Shown here one piece after another: positions 24,430-34,608 of a stretch of 64,000 nt of DNA. The notes beneath the pieces were generated by a model. It had not been told where the DNA came from, searched no databases, and saw nothing but the letters and a program-made list of their open reading frames with translations. Every line of letters starts with the position of its first letter. Position 1 is the first letter of the stretch. Source of the DNA: Palsa-504 sp963822765 (GTDB lineage: Bacteria; Actinomycetota; Actinomycetes; Streptosporangiales; Streptosporangiaceae); the NCBI GenBank assembly GCA_963822765.1, contig CAWGJL010000050.1:186001-250000 (forward strand), read 5' to 3'. A program made the translations under genes and the position numbers.

Positions 24430-27160
24430 GTGCAGACGCTCACGTTCCTGTTCACCGACATCGAGGGCTCGACGGCGTTGCTGCGGCGCTTGGGGGAGGG
24501 GGACTACGGCCGGGTGCTGGCCGACCATCAGGCGCTGATCCGCGCGGCCCTGGCCGCTCACGACGGCCAGGAGGTGGACACCCTGGGGGACGCGTTCTTC
24601 GCCGTGTTCTCCTCGCCGACCGCCTGCGTGGCCGCGGTGCTGGAGATGCAGCGCGCGCTGGAAGCCCGGGCCTGGCCCGGCGGGGAGCACGTGCGGGTCC
24701 GGATGGGCGTGCACACCGGTGAGGCCGCCACGTCGGCCGCTGGCGCCCTGGTGGGCCTGGATGTGCACCGCGCCGCCCGGGTGGGGGCCATCGCGCACGG
24801 CGGGCAGGTCCTGCTGTCGGAGACGGCGGCGGCGCTGGTCCGCGACTCGCTGCCGCCGGGCGCGGCGCTCCGCGATCTCGGTGCCCAGCGGCTGAAGGAC
24901 CTGGGACGCCCGGTGCAGGTCTTCCAGCTCGACGCGGCGGGCCTGCCAGCCGGCTTCCCGCCGCTGCGCGCGCTCGGCAACCCGGCCCTGCCGAACAACC
25001 TCCCGGCCCAGCTGTCCGCGTTCATCGGCCGTGACCGGGAGCGGAGCGAAGTCCGCGCCCTGGTCGAGTCCCGCCGCCTGGTCACGCTGACCGGGCCGGG
25101 CGGGTCAGGAAAGACCAGGCTGGCGCTCCAGGTAGCCGCCGAACTGCTCGACGGATCCGGCAACGGGGTCTGGCTGACGGAGCTGGCCGCGGTGGCCGAC
25201 CCGGACGCGGTGCCCGCGGCCATCTGCGAGGCCCTCGGTATCGGCGACCAGCCCGGCCGGGCCGTCCTGGACGGCCTGCTCGGTGCCCTGGCCTTCCAGT
25301 CCGTCCTGATCGTGCTGGACAACTGCGAGCACCTGATCGGCGCGTGCGCCAAGACGGCCGACGCCATCGTGCGGCACTGCCCGAGGGTGCACCTCCTGGT
25401 CACCAGCCGCGAACCGCTCGGCATCGGCGGCGAGAGCATCTACCGGGTGCCGTCGCTGTCGCTTCCCGGACGCCGACGCCGACTCCGGCCCCGGCGTCCT
25501 GCGACGCGATCGCGCTGCTGGCCGAACGGGCCCGGGAACAGGGCGTCGACCTGGCCCTGGACGAGGAGACGCTCCCGCTGATGGTGTCGGTCTGCCGACG
25601 GCTGGACGGGCTGCCGCTGGCCATCGAGCTCGCCGCCGCCCGGCTGCGCTCTTTGTCGCTGGCCGGCCTGCGGGACCGGCTGGACCAGCGCTTCCGGCTG
25701 CTCACCGGGGGCAGCCGCACCGCCCTGGCCCGGCAGCAGACGCTGCGGGCCACGGTCGACTGGTCGTACTCGCTGCTCAACCCGGCTGAGCAGGCCTTGC
25801 TGCGGCTGCTGTCGGTGTTCGCCGAGGGCTTCGACCTGGACGCCGTCGAAGGGGTGTGCGGCGGCGGTGACATCGAGGCGTTCGGCACCGCGGACCTGCT
25901 CGGCTCCCTGGTGGACAAGAGCCTGGTGGTGGCCGAGCAGGCCGGCGGCGCCCTCCGCTACCGGCTGCTCGAGACGATCCGCCAGTTCGCCGCCGAGCGC
26001 CTGGCCGAGGCGGGGGAGGAGGCGACGGCTGCCGCCGCGGCGGCGCACGGCCAGTACTTCCTGGCGCTGGCCGAGGCAGCGGCCCCGCACCTGTCCGGGC
26101 CCGGTCAGGGCCGCTGGTTCGCGCGGCTGGACACCGACCACGCGAACCTGCGGCGCGCCATCGAGCATGCCGCCAGCGACCCGGACGGGACCGCCCGGGT
26201 CCTGCGCTGCGGCGTCGCGCTCCGCGGCTACTGGCTCGCGCGTTCCCGCTGCCGGGAAGCACTCGGGCTGCTCCTGCCCGTGCTGGACCGCCCCGAAGCC
26301 AGGGCCGACCCCGCCCTGTTCGGGGCGGCGCTGGTCACCGTCACCGGCTTCGCTCCGCTGGTTGATATCGCGCCGGCCCGGCAATACGGCCACCAGGCGG
26401 TCGAGCTGGCTCGCCAGCTCGGCGACGACCGGCTGCTCACCGATGCCCTCGCCATGCTCTCCGCCATGCACTTCTTCGCCGGCGAGCCGGAGCGCGGGCT
26501 TCCGCTTGGCCGGAAGCCGTCGACCGCGCCCGCCAGCTCGGCGACGACGCCTTGCTGGGCCGGAGCCTGATGATCTGCCTGTTGTCCGGCGATCTCCTCG
26601 AGCCGGCTCAGTCCGCGCGGCTGCTCGCCGAGGCCATTGCCTGCGCCGAGCGATCCGGCGACCAGCTCCTGCGCTCGTTCCTGCACAACAACGCCGCCGT
26701 TCATGCGCTGGGGGTCGGCGACGTCCCGGCCGCCCGGGTCCACCTGGACCAGGCGGCCCAGGCCGCGCGGGCGACCGGGCAGGAAAACCCGGCCGTGGCG
26801 GCCAACCTGGGCTGGGTCCAGCGCGAAGCGGGCGACCCGGACGGGGCCCGGTCCTCGTTTGAAGCGAGCCTGCGCATCGGCCGCCGCAGCGGTGAACAGC
26901 CGGTCATCGCCTGCGCCATCCTCGGCCTGGGCTGCCTGGCCGCGGATCTGGGCGACTGGGACCGTTCGGCGGTCCTGCACGGCGTCGCGCAGGCCTTCCT
27001 CGACCGGTCCGGGGAGCCCTGGCAGGGCGTCGAGGCGCGGTACCGGGAGCGCAACCTGGCCCAGGTGCGCGCGCACCTGGGCGACGACCTGTTCGACCGC
27101 GGCTACGCCCAGGGCCTGGCCCTCAGCCCCGACGAGGCGCTGCCGACGGCCGTGAGCTGC
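24430..27160 (+). pseudogene. class III nucleotidyl cyclase-NB-ARC-TPR regulator, frameshifted
   Basis: The start is GTG 24430 (VQTLTFLFTDIEGSTALLRR). Residues 1-165 form a class III cyclase domain with metal-binding Asp in FTDIEGST and LGDAFFAVF, then GLDVHRAARVGAIAHGGQ. An NB-ARC-type ATPase follows with Walker A GPGGSGKTR and Walker B VLIVLDNCEHL. The next piece, in another frame, is a winged-helix/helical region (LPLAIELAAARLRSLSLAGL, LRATVDWSYSLLNPAEQ). A TPR-like region (ARVHLDQAAQAARATGQENP) is in a third frame. Shifts lie near 25475 and 26520. Homologues are large AfsR-like regulators. Its 3' end runs into the antisense of the next gene with no stop of its own. Confidence 0.75.
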
Positions 27161-28402
27161 ACCGGGCAGCTGACCCTGCTCCCACGCCCGGCACAGGGCG
27201 TTGACCAGGGTCATCTGGTACGGGGTCCGGCAGGACACCCGGACCAGGTCGGGGCTGGCCACGATGATGGCCAGCGCCCTGGCCCGTGAGGTCGCCACGT
27301 TCAGCCGGTGCCGGTCGTAGAGGAACTCCAGGCCGCGCGGCGCCTCGTCCGCCGACGAGGTGGCCATCGAGTAGATCACCGCCGGGGCCTCGCGGCCCTG
27401 GAACTTGTCGACGGTCCCGACCCGGAACCCGGTCAGGCCGCGGGCCGCCAGCGCCTCCTGGATGGCCCGGATCTGCGCGTTGTACGGGGTCACGATCAAG
27501 ATGCCGTCCCCGCCGACCGGCCGCACCACGCCGTCCCGGTCCCGCCACGAACGGCCCGCGAGCAGCTCCGCCAGCCGCGCCACCTCGCCGGCCTCTTCCG
27601 GTGACGCGTTGGTGTTGCCCTCGTGCGGCACCGCGACGACCCGCAGCCCCGACCCGCAGAACGGCCCGTCGCCCAGGATCTCCTGCCGGCCGAGCCCGTC
27701 GGCGCCGTGCAGCTTCCCGTCGTAGAACACCTCGGAGGTGTACCGGCACAGGTCCGGGTGCATCCGGTAGGTCTGGTCGAGCAGCAGCCCGGCGCCCGCG
27801 GGCATCGTCGCCCGGTCGCCCAGGATGTGCCCCAGTGCCGAGGCCCCCGCTCCCGGCGGGTGGGTGGCCTGGCTGGGCTGGGCCAGCTGCTGCGGGTCGC
27901 CGAGCAGCACCAGGTTCGCGGCCGCGCCGGCCACCGCCAGCACGTTGGCCAGCGACAGCTGCCCCGCCTCGTCCACGAACAGGGTGTCCACGCTGGCCGC
28001 CAGGCCGGGCCGGGCCCACAGCCAGGCGGTGCCCGCGGCCACGTCCAGTTCGCCGTCGCGCAGCGCCCGCTCCAGCTGCTCGGCCGGCATCCCGCTGGCC
28101 GCATCGTGCAGGTATGGGTTGTCCGGCTCCGCCCGCTGCCCGATCCGCACGGTCAGTCCCCGCCGGCCCGCGTGCGCGCACACGGTGTCGATCAGGTGAT
28201 GGATGACCGCGTGCGACGGCCCGATGAGGCCCGCCGTGCGGCCCTGCTCGACCAGCGCGAGGACCTGCTCGGCCGCGGTGTAGGTCTTCCCGGTCCCCGG
28301 CGGCCCCTGCAACGGCAGGTACGACCGCCGCAGCGAGGTCGCGAGCCGGACCGCGGCCTCGCCGGCCGTCTCGCCCCGCGGGTCCCGGTCCCTCCGGATC
28401 AC
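27158..28402 (-). CDS. SF1 helicase half of a TM0106-type RecB-like nuclease-helicase
   Basis: A superfamily 1 helicase module of the Dna2/Upf1-like AAA_12 type. Walker A is LPLQGPPGTGKTYTAAEQVL, motif II VDTLFVDEAGQLSLANVL, motif III NLVLLGDPQQLAQ, motif IV/V IVTPYNAQIRAIQ and GTVDKFQGREAPAVIYSM, and motif VI RLNVATSRARALAIIV. The domain ends at about ALCRAWEQG (near 27158), after which the frame stays open to 26228 through antisense of the regulator. It is separated from the nuclease half by a frame break near 28400. It probably unwinds DNA or RNA-DNA together with the nuclease half. Confidence 0.85.
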
Positions 28403-30650
28403 CGGCCTCCGGCGGCCGCCGCAGCAGCAGCGCGGTGGCCGCGTCGGTTCCGCCGAGGCCGTCCCGTACCACCCGGTCGCCGAGCTCCCGGAGCCGTTCC
28501 CGCAGCTCTCGCGTGCCGATCGGGCCCGCCTCGACCAGGCCGGAGGGCAGCGGGCCGTCGTAGGTGTTGCCGATCTTCAGCTCGATCGTCCCGGTCGCGT
28601 CGTCCACCGCCCAGACCGACCAGCCCCGTCCCGTCTCGACGTCATACGCCGTCTGCCCGCACGAGAACCGGTGCTCCTGCGGCGGGAACGAGAAACGCCG
28701 CACCACCGACCGGTTGACGTGGTCCACGACGTCGCCGCCGGTGAGCCCGCCGAGCGCGTCCGGCTCGCCGGTCAGCTCCGCCGGGCTCAGCGTCCGCACC
28801 TGGAAGTACCGCCACCAGGCCGGCTTGTCCTCCCGCCGGTGCCAGTCCAGCAGGTCGGCCAGCAGCCTCCGCGCCTCGGACGTTTCCGCGGAAACGTCCC
28901 GCGCAATTGCGTCGGACGTTTCCGCGGAAACGCCGGCCAGCAACGCCGCCCTGATCCGGGCGGTCTCGGGGTCCTCCGGAGCGCCCGGCTGCTCCGCGAA
29001 CACCGGCCGCGGCAGGTCTTCGCCCAGCCGCCCGGCCAGCTCGGCCCGCCGGTCCTCCAGCCAGTCCCGCAGGGCCAGCGTGGCCCGGCAGTCGTCCTCG
29101 TTGTACCCGGCCACCGCCGAGCACGCCGGGCTCCTCGCCGCCGTCCCGTCCTCGAGCGCCGCCTCGAACGCGATCAGGCTGGCCGTCGCCGCCCGCAGGT
29201 CCACCTGCCGGCGGTACCCGCACAGCGGCTCCAGCCGCTTGATCGAGTAGCTCTCCACCCCGGCCTGCACGCCCTGCCGGATCACCCGGTACAGGTCGAC
29301 GAACACCCCGAGCCGGAACAGGTCGTCCACCTCGTCCTCGCGGGTGGCGAACCGCCCCGTCAACGCGCCCACCGCCTCCTGACGCGTCCCGTGCAGCTCG
29401 GTCAGATGGTCCACCGACGTCGGCTCGTAGTGGTTGTAGTGATATACGTGCAGCCCCGGGCGCACCGCGCGCCGCTTGGTGATGAAGTCGACCAGCTCCT
29501 CGAACGCGCGCTTCTCGCCCTGCCGGTCAAAGGCCCAGAAGGCCGTGTACCGGGGGCGTCCCGACGAGTCCACGTCGGCCGTGTCCACCACCCCGAACAG
29601 GTACTGCAGCCCGAACTCGCGGCTGTCCTCGGAGTAGTACCTGGCGCCCTCGATGTCGAAGAACAGGTCGCCGGTGACCGGCTCGGGCAGCGCGAGCAGC
29701 CCGCGGTTCGGGACCAGCGCCCTGCTGGCGTCCCGCTCCGGCTCCAGCAGCCGGTACCGGATGATGCCCTCGTCCTCGCTGGCCACCTGCAACCGGGCCT
29801 GGGCCTGAGCGCGCATAAGGGAATCCCGGCCAGCCAGCCGGGGAAGTCCGGCCAGCCCCGCGAACCCCCGCCGGGTGGCGATCCCGGCCTCCTTCAGCGC
29901 CCGCCGCTGCCCCGTCGTCATCCCCGCGACCAGGGACAGGTCATCGTCGGCCCGCCGGCGATCGGCGCACCGCTCGCTCCACCGGCAGATCGCGCAGTGC
30001 TCGACCGGCTCGGGGTACAGGCCGGCGGCGGTCCCGCGGCGAGGATCTCCTCCAGCCGCCGCCGGGTCTGCCGTTCGTACGCGGCGAAGTCCCGCACCTT
30101 GAACGGGACGAACTCCCCGTTCCCCAGCGCCAGGTGCATCCAGCGCGGCTCGGTCCCCTGCAGTTCGGCCAGCAGCCGCGAGTAGAACGCGGTCTGCAGC
30201 ACGGCCCGGGCCTTCGCCGTCCGCGCCAGCTTGGCGTCCACCACCTCAAAGTGCCGCCCGCCCGGCCGCGGCTCCTCGTCCGGCGCCGCCAGCAGATCCG
30301 CCCGGACCAGGAAATCCGGCCGCCCGAACAGCGCCCCGCCGTTCCCGGTCAGCGTCCCCTGGTAGATCACCCCGGCCCCGCCCTCGATGGCCGCCGCCGT
30401 CGCCCGCACCGGATCCGCCGTCTCGCCGAGGTCCGCGACCTGCCATCCGGCCGCCCGGAACCCGTCGAGCACCCCGCGCTCGTGCTCCTCCCCGCGCCGC
30501 ACGAGCTCCTCGAACCCGAGGTCGCGCGGGTGCGGCGGCCGCAGCACGCCGCCGCGCTGCCCGCAGGTCCAGCTGCGTGAGCTCCTGACACGCCAGGAAG
30601 TTCGCGACGTCACTCGCCGCCACCCGCACCCGGCCTTCGACGATCTTCAT
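28400..30650 (-). pseudogene. RecB-like nuclease half of the same protein, frameshifted
   Basis: Start at ATG 30650 (MKIVEGRVRVAASDVANFLA, then CQELTQLDLRAA). After a frame change near 30560 come FEELVRRGEEHERGVLDGF, LFGRPDFLVRADLL and FEVVDAKLARTAKA, the RecB/PD-(D/E)xK motifs with the Asp and Asp-x-Lys in order. After a second change near 30030 a DEDD-like RNase H fold region follows (LFFDIEGARYY, VYHYNHYE, AGYNEDDCRATLALRDWL). This order matches the TM0106 family of putative RecB-like nucleases fused to a helicase. A palindromic repeat copy is inserted in frame at 28879-28932. Role unproven; DNA repair or defence are the usual guesses. Confidence 0.75.
28879..28932. repeat. modular palindromic repeat, copy B, inside the nuclease gene
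   Basis: 54 bp: perfect palindrome GACGTTTCCGCGGAAACGTC (28879-28898), centre palindrome CGCAATTGCG (28902-28911) and GACGTTTCCGCGGAAACG (28915-28932). It keeps the reading frame and encodes VSAETSDAIARDVSAETS on the minus strand, between the RNase H-like and helicase parts. Its layout is that of copy A at 4629, but complete. Confidence 0.92.
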
Positions 30651-30736
30651 CGGCCCTCCCGCTTTATCCCCGGCCAGCCTGGCGGCAAAGCCCCAACGCC
30701 GTCGGCGCATTCGAGAAAAGATCCGCTCACGGTAAA

Positions 30737-31311
30737 ATGTCGGCTGTGACGCGTTCGGTGACCAGGGAGCGACCATTCGCTTCGACGCCGCGCTGTCCGC
30801 GATCGACGAATCGACGGTGTTGCGGTTGCCGCAGGCCGCGAGCAAGAAGCTGCCCTCGCGCGGGCAGGTGGCCGTCCGCGGAACGATCAATGGCGCCGAC
30901 TTCGCGACCGTGCTCGAGCCAGACGGGAACTCCGGCCACTGGATGCGGGTCGATGACACGCTGCAGCACGCCGCTGGGATCAGCGCGGGTGACACCGCCA
31001 CGCTCGACCTCGAGGTGACCAAGGACTGGCCCGAGCCGGACGTGCCCCCCGATCTCGCCGCCGCTCTGGCCGCCGCCCCGCCGGAGATCCAGGACGTGTG
31101 GGACGAGATCACCCCGATGGCGCGCTGGGAATGGGTGCGCTGGGTCAACGCCACGAAGAACCCTGACACCCGCAGCCGCCGGGTCGAGGTGAGCATCTCG
31201 AAGATGCAGAGCGGGAAGCGGCGCCCCTGCTGTTTCAACCTCTCCTCATGCACCGACCCGGAGCTGTCCAAGAACGGCAGGCTCTTCGACCCAGCCGACG
31301 ACCACCCCTGA
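30737..31311 (+). CDS. DUF1905/YdeI-type protein, 5' end uncertain
   Basis: The body reads TIRFDAALSAIDESTVLRLP, VAVRGTINGADFATVLEPDG, HWMRVDDTLQHAAGISAGDTATLDLEV: a DUF1905 beta-barrel. The C-terminal helix block IQDVWDEITPMARWEWVRWV is followed by RVEVSISKMQSGKRRP, as in YdeI/OmpD-associated proteins. No start codon lies upstream of the conserved N-terminus in this frame; ATG 30737 is in another frame (MSAVTRSVTRE), so a one-base shift near 30775 is likely. The alternative is GTG 30814 with a truncated domain. Function unknown. Confidence 0.7.
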
Positions 31312-31317
31312 TCGGCG

Positions 31318-31356
31318 ATACACCTAGCATACACCTGTGGTGTAGACTAGGTGTAT
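31318..31356. promoter_or_regulatory. nested inverted repeat, probable VapB operator
   Basis: Outer perfect 10-bp arms ATACACCTAG and CTAGGTGTAT enclose an inner perfect repeat TACACC-TGT-GGTGTA. The right arm overlaps the ATG of the antitoxin gene, so promoter, operator and start codon coincide and the mRNA may be leaderless. Autoregulation at such dyads is the rule for VapBC. Confidence 0.75.
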
Positions 31357-31567
31357 GGCCAGAAGGCGTACGAATATCGAGATCGAGGACACGTACCTCC
31401 AGATCGTCATGGACCGCTACCGCCTGCACACCATGACCGAAGCCGTCGACCTCGCCCTCCGGCACCTGGCCGGACAGCCCATGAGCCGTGATGAAGCCCT
31501 GGCGATGCGCGGCGCTCACGCGATCGAGGAGCCGCCCGCGGATACGCCTCCGCGAGGAGCAGCGTGA
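31355..31567 (+). CDS. VapB-type antitoxin
   Basis: 70 residues: RTNIEIEDTYLQIVMDRYRL, HTMTEAVDLALRHLAGQP, then an acidic/Pro tail. This is the short beta strand plus two helices of VapB antitoxins of the DUF2191-like group, with a C-terminal tail that would block the toxin. It overlaps the toxin start by 4 bp. Its start codon lies inside the operator. Confidence 0.85.
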   Translation: MARRRTNIEIEDTYLQIVMDRYRLHTMTEAVDLALRHLAGQPMSRDEALAMRGAHAIEEPPADTPPRGAA

Positions 31568-31983
31568 TCCTCGCCGACACCTCGGCCTGGGTGGAGTACG
31601 ACCGGGCCACCGGGAGCCCGGTGGATCTTCGCCTGAGGGATCTGATCGCGGCCGACGGCCCGATCGCGGTCACGGAGCCGGTGATCATGGAGGTGCTGGC
31701 CGGAGCCCGCGGCGATGCCAGCGAAACGGACCTGCGCCGCCTTCTGCTCCGGTTCCACCTGTGCGAGTTCGACGCAGCCGCTGACTTCGAGGGCGCCGCG
31801 CGCATCTACCGCCGATGCCGGCAGGCCGGGATCACGCCACGCGGCCTGGTTGACTGCATGATAGCCGCCGTCGCCCGGCGGCACGAGGCCTCGCTGCTCG
31901 CCTGCGACATCGACCTCGATCGCGTGGCACAAGTGATCGGCATCGAGCTAGACCGGCCAGCGGCACCGGAACGGCCGGGCTGA
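31564..31983 (+). CDS. VapC-type PIN-domain ribonuclease toxin
   Basis: 139 residues. The PIN acidic residues are visible: Asp in MILADTSAWVEYDR, Glu in TEPVIMEVLAGAR, Asp in PRGLVDCMIAAVA and Asp in LLACDIDLDRVAQV. Family members cleave tRNA or rRNA with Mg2+ when the antitoxin is lost. Start codon GTG overlaps vapB. The operon looks intact. Confidence 0.88.
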   Translation: MILADTSAWVEYDRATGSPVDLRLRDLIAADGPIAVTEPVIMEVLAGARGDASETDLRRLLLRFHLCEFDAAADFEGAARIYRRCRQAGITPRGLVDCMIAAVARRHEASLLACDIDLDRVAQVIGIELDRPAAPERPG

Positions 31984-32038
31984 TCAACCCGCAGACCGGG
32001 GAGATCGTGTTCTGGAGATCCGACACCGGCATCGACGG

Positions 32039-33166
32039 TCAGCAGGCACCCGGCGCCCGCGGCTCGCTACCACTACTGACCTCACCGCGCGGTCCGGCGA
32101 ACGTCACTGTGACGTCCAGGCCACCTTCGGGCCTGGCCCGCACGGCGAGGTCGGCAGCATGCGCGCTGGCGACGGCCGCGACGATGGCCATTCCTAGCCC
32201 GTGGCTGCCATGGTGGCGGGTCCGCTCGCCGTCGAGTTGCTGGAACGGCTCAAGCAGACGGCCGACCTCGCCGGATGGGACGACGGGGCCGCTATTGCAG
32301 ACGGAAAACCGGGGGCGACGGCTGTGTGTCCCGGTGGCGATCTGGATATGGCCGCCGGGTACGTTGTGCCGCACGGCGTTGTCCACCAGGTTGGCTACCA
32401 GGCTCTCGGCCAGGGCGGGATCCCCGGTGACGACGGCCGGGCCGAGGCTGGCAGACACGCGCACGCCCCGGCGGTCGGCGTCTGGCTGGCGGCCGGCCAT
32501 GACCCGGGAGGTGACCTCCGCGAGATCGAAAGGCTCCCGGTGCCGCAGGCCGCTCTGGCCAGTGGCCAGCGTGAGCAGCGCGTTGACGAGTCGTTCTTGC
32601 TGTTCCCCGAGTTGGAGCACCTGCTGGCAGGCGCCCCGCAGCGATTCCGCGCTCGCGGCGGGATCGGCGAGTGCCACCTGCAGGACGGTCCGCTCGGCTG
32701 CGAGGGGGGTGCGCAGTTCGTGGGACGCGTTCGCGACGAAGTGGCGCTGCGACTCGAACGCGGCCTCAAGGCGGGCGAAGAGCCCGTTGAGCGTGTCACC
32801 GAGTTCCCGGAACTCCTCGTAGGCGCCGGCCACGTTCAATCGTTCGCCCAGGCTGCTTGCGGAGACCGCGCGGGCGGCCGACGTGATGATCCGCAGCGGC
32901 CGCAGTGCCCGGTCGGCGACCAGCCAGCCTAGGGCGACCGACAGTACGGCGAGCGCCGCCAGCGCGATAGCCGAATAGGCAAGGATTTCGGGCAGGTTGG
33001 TAAAGGACCTTGCCGGGCCGGATCTCCCGCCGACGGTGTGCGCTTGGACGCGGCCGAATGTGGTCAGGGGCAGGTCGGCGATGACGAGCAGAATGAATCC
33101 GGAACCGAGCAGCAAGCAGGCGTACAGTACGGCCAGGCGGGCGCGCAGATGCCTTTCCCCGCTCAC
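32039..33166 (-). CDS. OmpR-partner sensor histidine kinase
   Basis: 375 residues with transmembrane helices at about 11-31 and 60-82 around a short extracytoplasmic loop. A HAMP linker follows (DRALRPLRIITSAARAVSAS). The phosphoacceptor box is FVANASHELRTPLAAERT with His at about 149. The N box is LVANLVDNAVRHN, and the ATP lid ends in GSHGLGMAIVAAVASAHAA. Its start overlaps the regulator stop by 4 bp. The divergent ABC transporter may be its target, but that is inference. Confidence 0.9.
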   Translation of the reverse strand: MSGERHLRARLAVLYACLLLGSGFILLVIADLPLTTFGRVQAHTVGGRSGPARSFTNLPEILAYSAIALAALAVLSVALGWLVADRALRPLRIITSAARAVSASSLGERLNVAGAYEEFRELGDTLNGLFARLEAAFESQRHFVANASHELRTPLAAERTVLQVALADPAASAESLRGACQQVLQLGEQQERLVNALLTLATGQSGLRHREPFDLAEVTSRVMAGRQPDADRRGVRVSASLGPAVVTGDPALAESLVANLVDNAVRHNVPGGHIQIATGTHSRRPRFSVCNSGPVVPSGEVGRLLEPFQQLDGERTRHHGSHGLGMAIVAAVASAHAADLAVRARPEGGLDVTVTFAGPRGEVSSGSEPRAPGAC

Positions 33167-33825
33167 CGGGCACCGATGCGGTAGCCGGCCTCACGGACGG
33201 TCTCGATGACGGGCGGCTCGCCCAGCTTGCCCCGCAGCCGGCGCATCGTCGTCTTTACGGTCGTGGTGAACGGGTCGGCCGCCTCGTCCCAGACCCGGTC
33301 AAGCAGTTCCTCCGCGGATACCACCCGCCCGGCGGCGGCCAGCAGGCACTCCAGCAGGCCGAACTCCTTCGGGCTTAGGTCCAGCCGCCGCCCGGCGCGG
33401 AACGCGACGTGCCTTCCCGGATCTAGGGAAAGGTCGCCGTTCTCCAAGACGGGCGGCACGGCTGGCACCGATCGCCGGGCCAGCGCCCGGATCCGGGCGA
33501 CCAGTTCGGCGAAGTCGAACGGCTTGGCCAGGTAGTCGTCGGCGCCCAGCCCGAGGCCGTCCACCTTGTCGCGGACGGTGCCGGCCGCGGTCAGCATCAG
33601 CACCCGGCTGCCGGAGTCCCCGGCGGTGATCCGGCGGCACACCTCATCGCCGTGCACGCCGGGCAGATCCCGGTCCAGCACCACCACGTCGTAACGGGTG
33701 CCGTCAAGACGGCCGAGCGCCTCCTGCCCGTGCAGGACGAGGTCCACGGCTATGCCTTCACGGCGCAGCCCGGCCGCAATCGCCGTGGCAAGCACTTCGT
33801 GATCCTCTACGACCAGCACTCTCAT
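33163..33825 (-). CDS. OmpR/PhoB-family response regulator
   Basis: 220 residues from MRVLVVEDHEVLATAIAAG; a longer frame to 33888 adds unconserved sequence. The phosphoacceptor is Asp51 (VVVLDRDLPGVHG), the conserved Lys is in DDYLAKPFDFAELVARIRAL, and the C-terminal winged helix is LSPKEFGLLECLLAAAG with TTMRRLRGKLGEPPVIETVR and GYRIGAR. First gene of the two-component operon. Confidence 0.92.
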   Translation of the reverse strand: MRVLVVEDHEVLATAIAAGLRREGIAVDLVLHGQEALGRLDGTRYDVVVLDRDLPGVHGDEVCRRITAGDSGSRVLMLTAAGTVRDKVDGLGLGADDYLAKPFDFAELVARIRALARRSVPAVPPVLENGDLSLDPGRHVAFRAGRRLDLSPKEFGLLECLLAAAGRVVSAEELLDRVWDEAADPFTTTVKTTMRRLRGKLGEPPVIETVREAGYRIGAR

Positions 33826-33906
33826 CGCTACCAGCATGCCAGGGCCAAGGTGACAGTCAGGTGCCAGCCGCTGGCACCGTGCTGACACCGGCAGGAGCGT
33901 AGACCC

Positions 33907-34608
33907 GTGCCCGTGGACAACGCGATAGAAACGAACGCGCTAGGTAAGCGGTATCGGCGACGGTGGGCCCTGGCGGGCTGCACGCTGACGGTGCCAGCCG
34001 GGCTGGTCGTCGGGCTGGTCGGGCCCAACGGGGCGGGCAAGACAACGCTCCTGGAGCTAGCCGTCGGGTTGCTGCGGCCGACGACGGGAACGATTACGGT
34101 CCGGCAGCGGGCAGGGTTCGTCGCCCAGGGCGCGCCGGTGTACGGGGACCTGTCCGTGGCCGATCACCTGCGCATGGGACAGGGGCTCAGCGCGCGCTGG
34201 GACGCCAGCCTGGCCCGGCGCCGGGTGGATGAGACTGGCCTGGACCCGCGGCAGCGGGCGGGCCGGCTGTCCGGCGGCCAGCGGGCGCAGCTTGCGCTCA
34301 CGCTCGCCGTCGCCAGGCGGCCGGAACTGCTGGTTCTCGACGAGCCGGCCGCGAACCTGGACCCGCTGGCCCGCCGCGACTTCCTGGACTCGGTGACCCG
34401 GGCGGTCGCCGCCTCGGGGGAGAGCATGACGGTGGTGTTCTCCTCCCACCTGGTGGCCGACCTGGAACGGACCTGCGGCTACCTGATCCTGCTGGCGGGC
34501 GGCCAGGTACGGCTCGCCGGCCCGGTGGACACGCTGCTCACCGCCCATAACCACTGCCAGTCCCTTGATGACCTGGTGGTCTCTTGCCTGCGGGAGGTTC
34601 CCAGATGA
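33907..34608 (+). CDS. ABC transporter ATP-binding protein
   Basis: 233 residues. Walker A GLVGPNGAGKTTLLELA, signature RLSGGQRAQLALTLAVARR, Walker B LLVLDEPAANLD, switch His in VVFSSHLVADLE. It starts 82 bp from the divergent regulator gene and its stop overlaps the permease start (ATGA). The substrate is unknown; this gene pair resembles exporters of the YtrB/BcrA type. Confidence 0.92.
   Translation: MPVDNAIETNALGKRYRRRWALAGCTLTVPAGLVVGLVGPNGAGKTTLLELAVGLLRPTTGTITVRQRAGFVAQGAPVYGDLSVADHLRMGQGLSARWDASLARRRVDETGLDPRQRAGRLSGGQRAQLALTLAVARRPELLVLDEPAANLDPLARRDFLDSVTRAVAASGESMTVVFSSHLVADLERTCGYLILLAGGQVRLAGPVDTLLTAHNHCQSLDDLVVSCLREVPR

Noticed and set aside
26228..27157. Helicase C-terminal extension of about 310 residues
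   Set aside because: The sequence after ALCRAWEQG is the antisense of the regulator's TPR part and has no helicase similarity; it stays open only by chance.
18600..31300. Biosynthetic gene cluster
   Set aside because: No PKS, NRPS, terpene or RiPP core genes are present; the enzymes are scattered single units.
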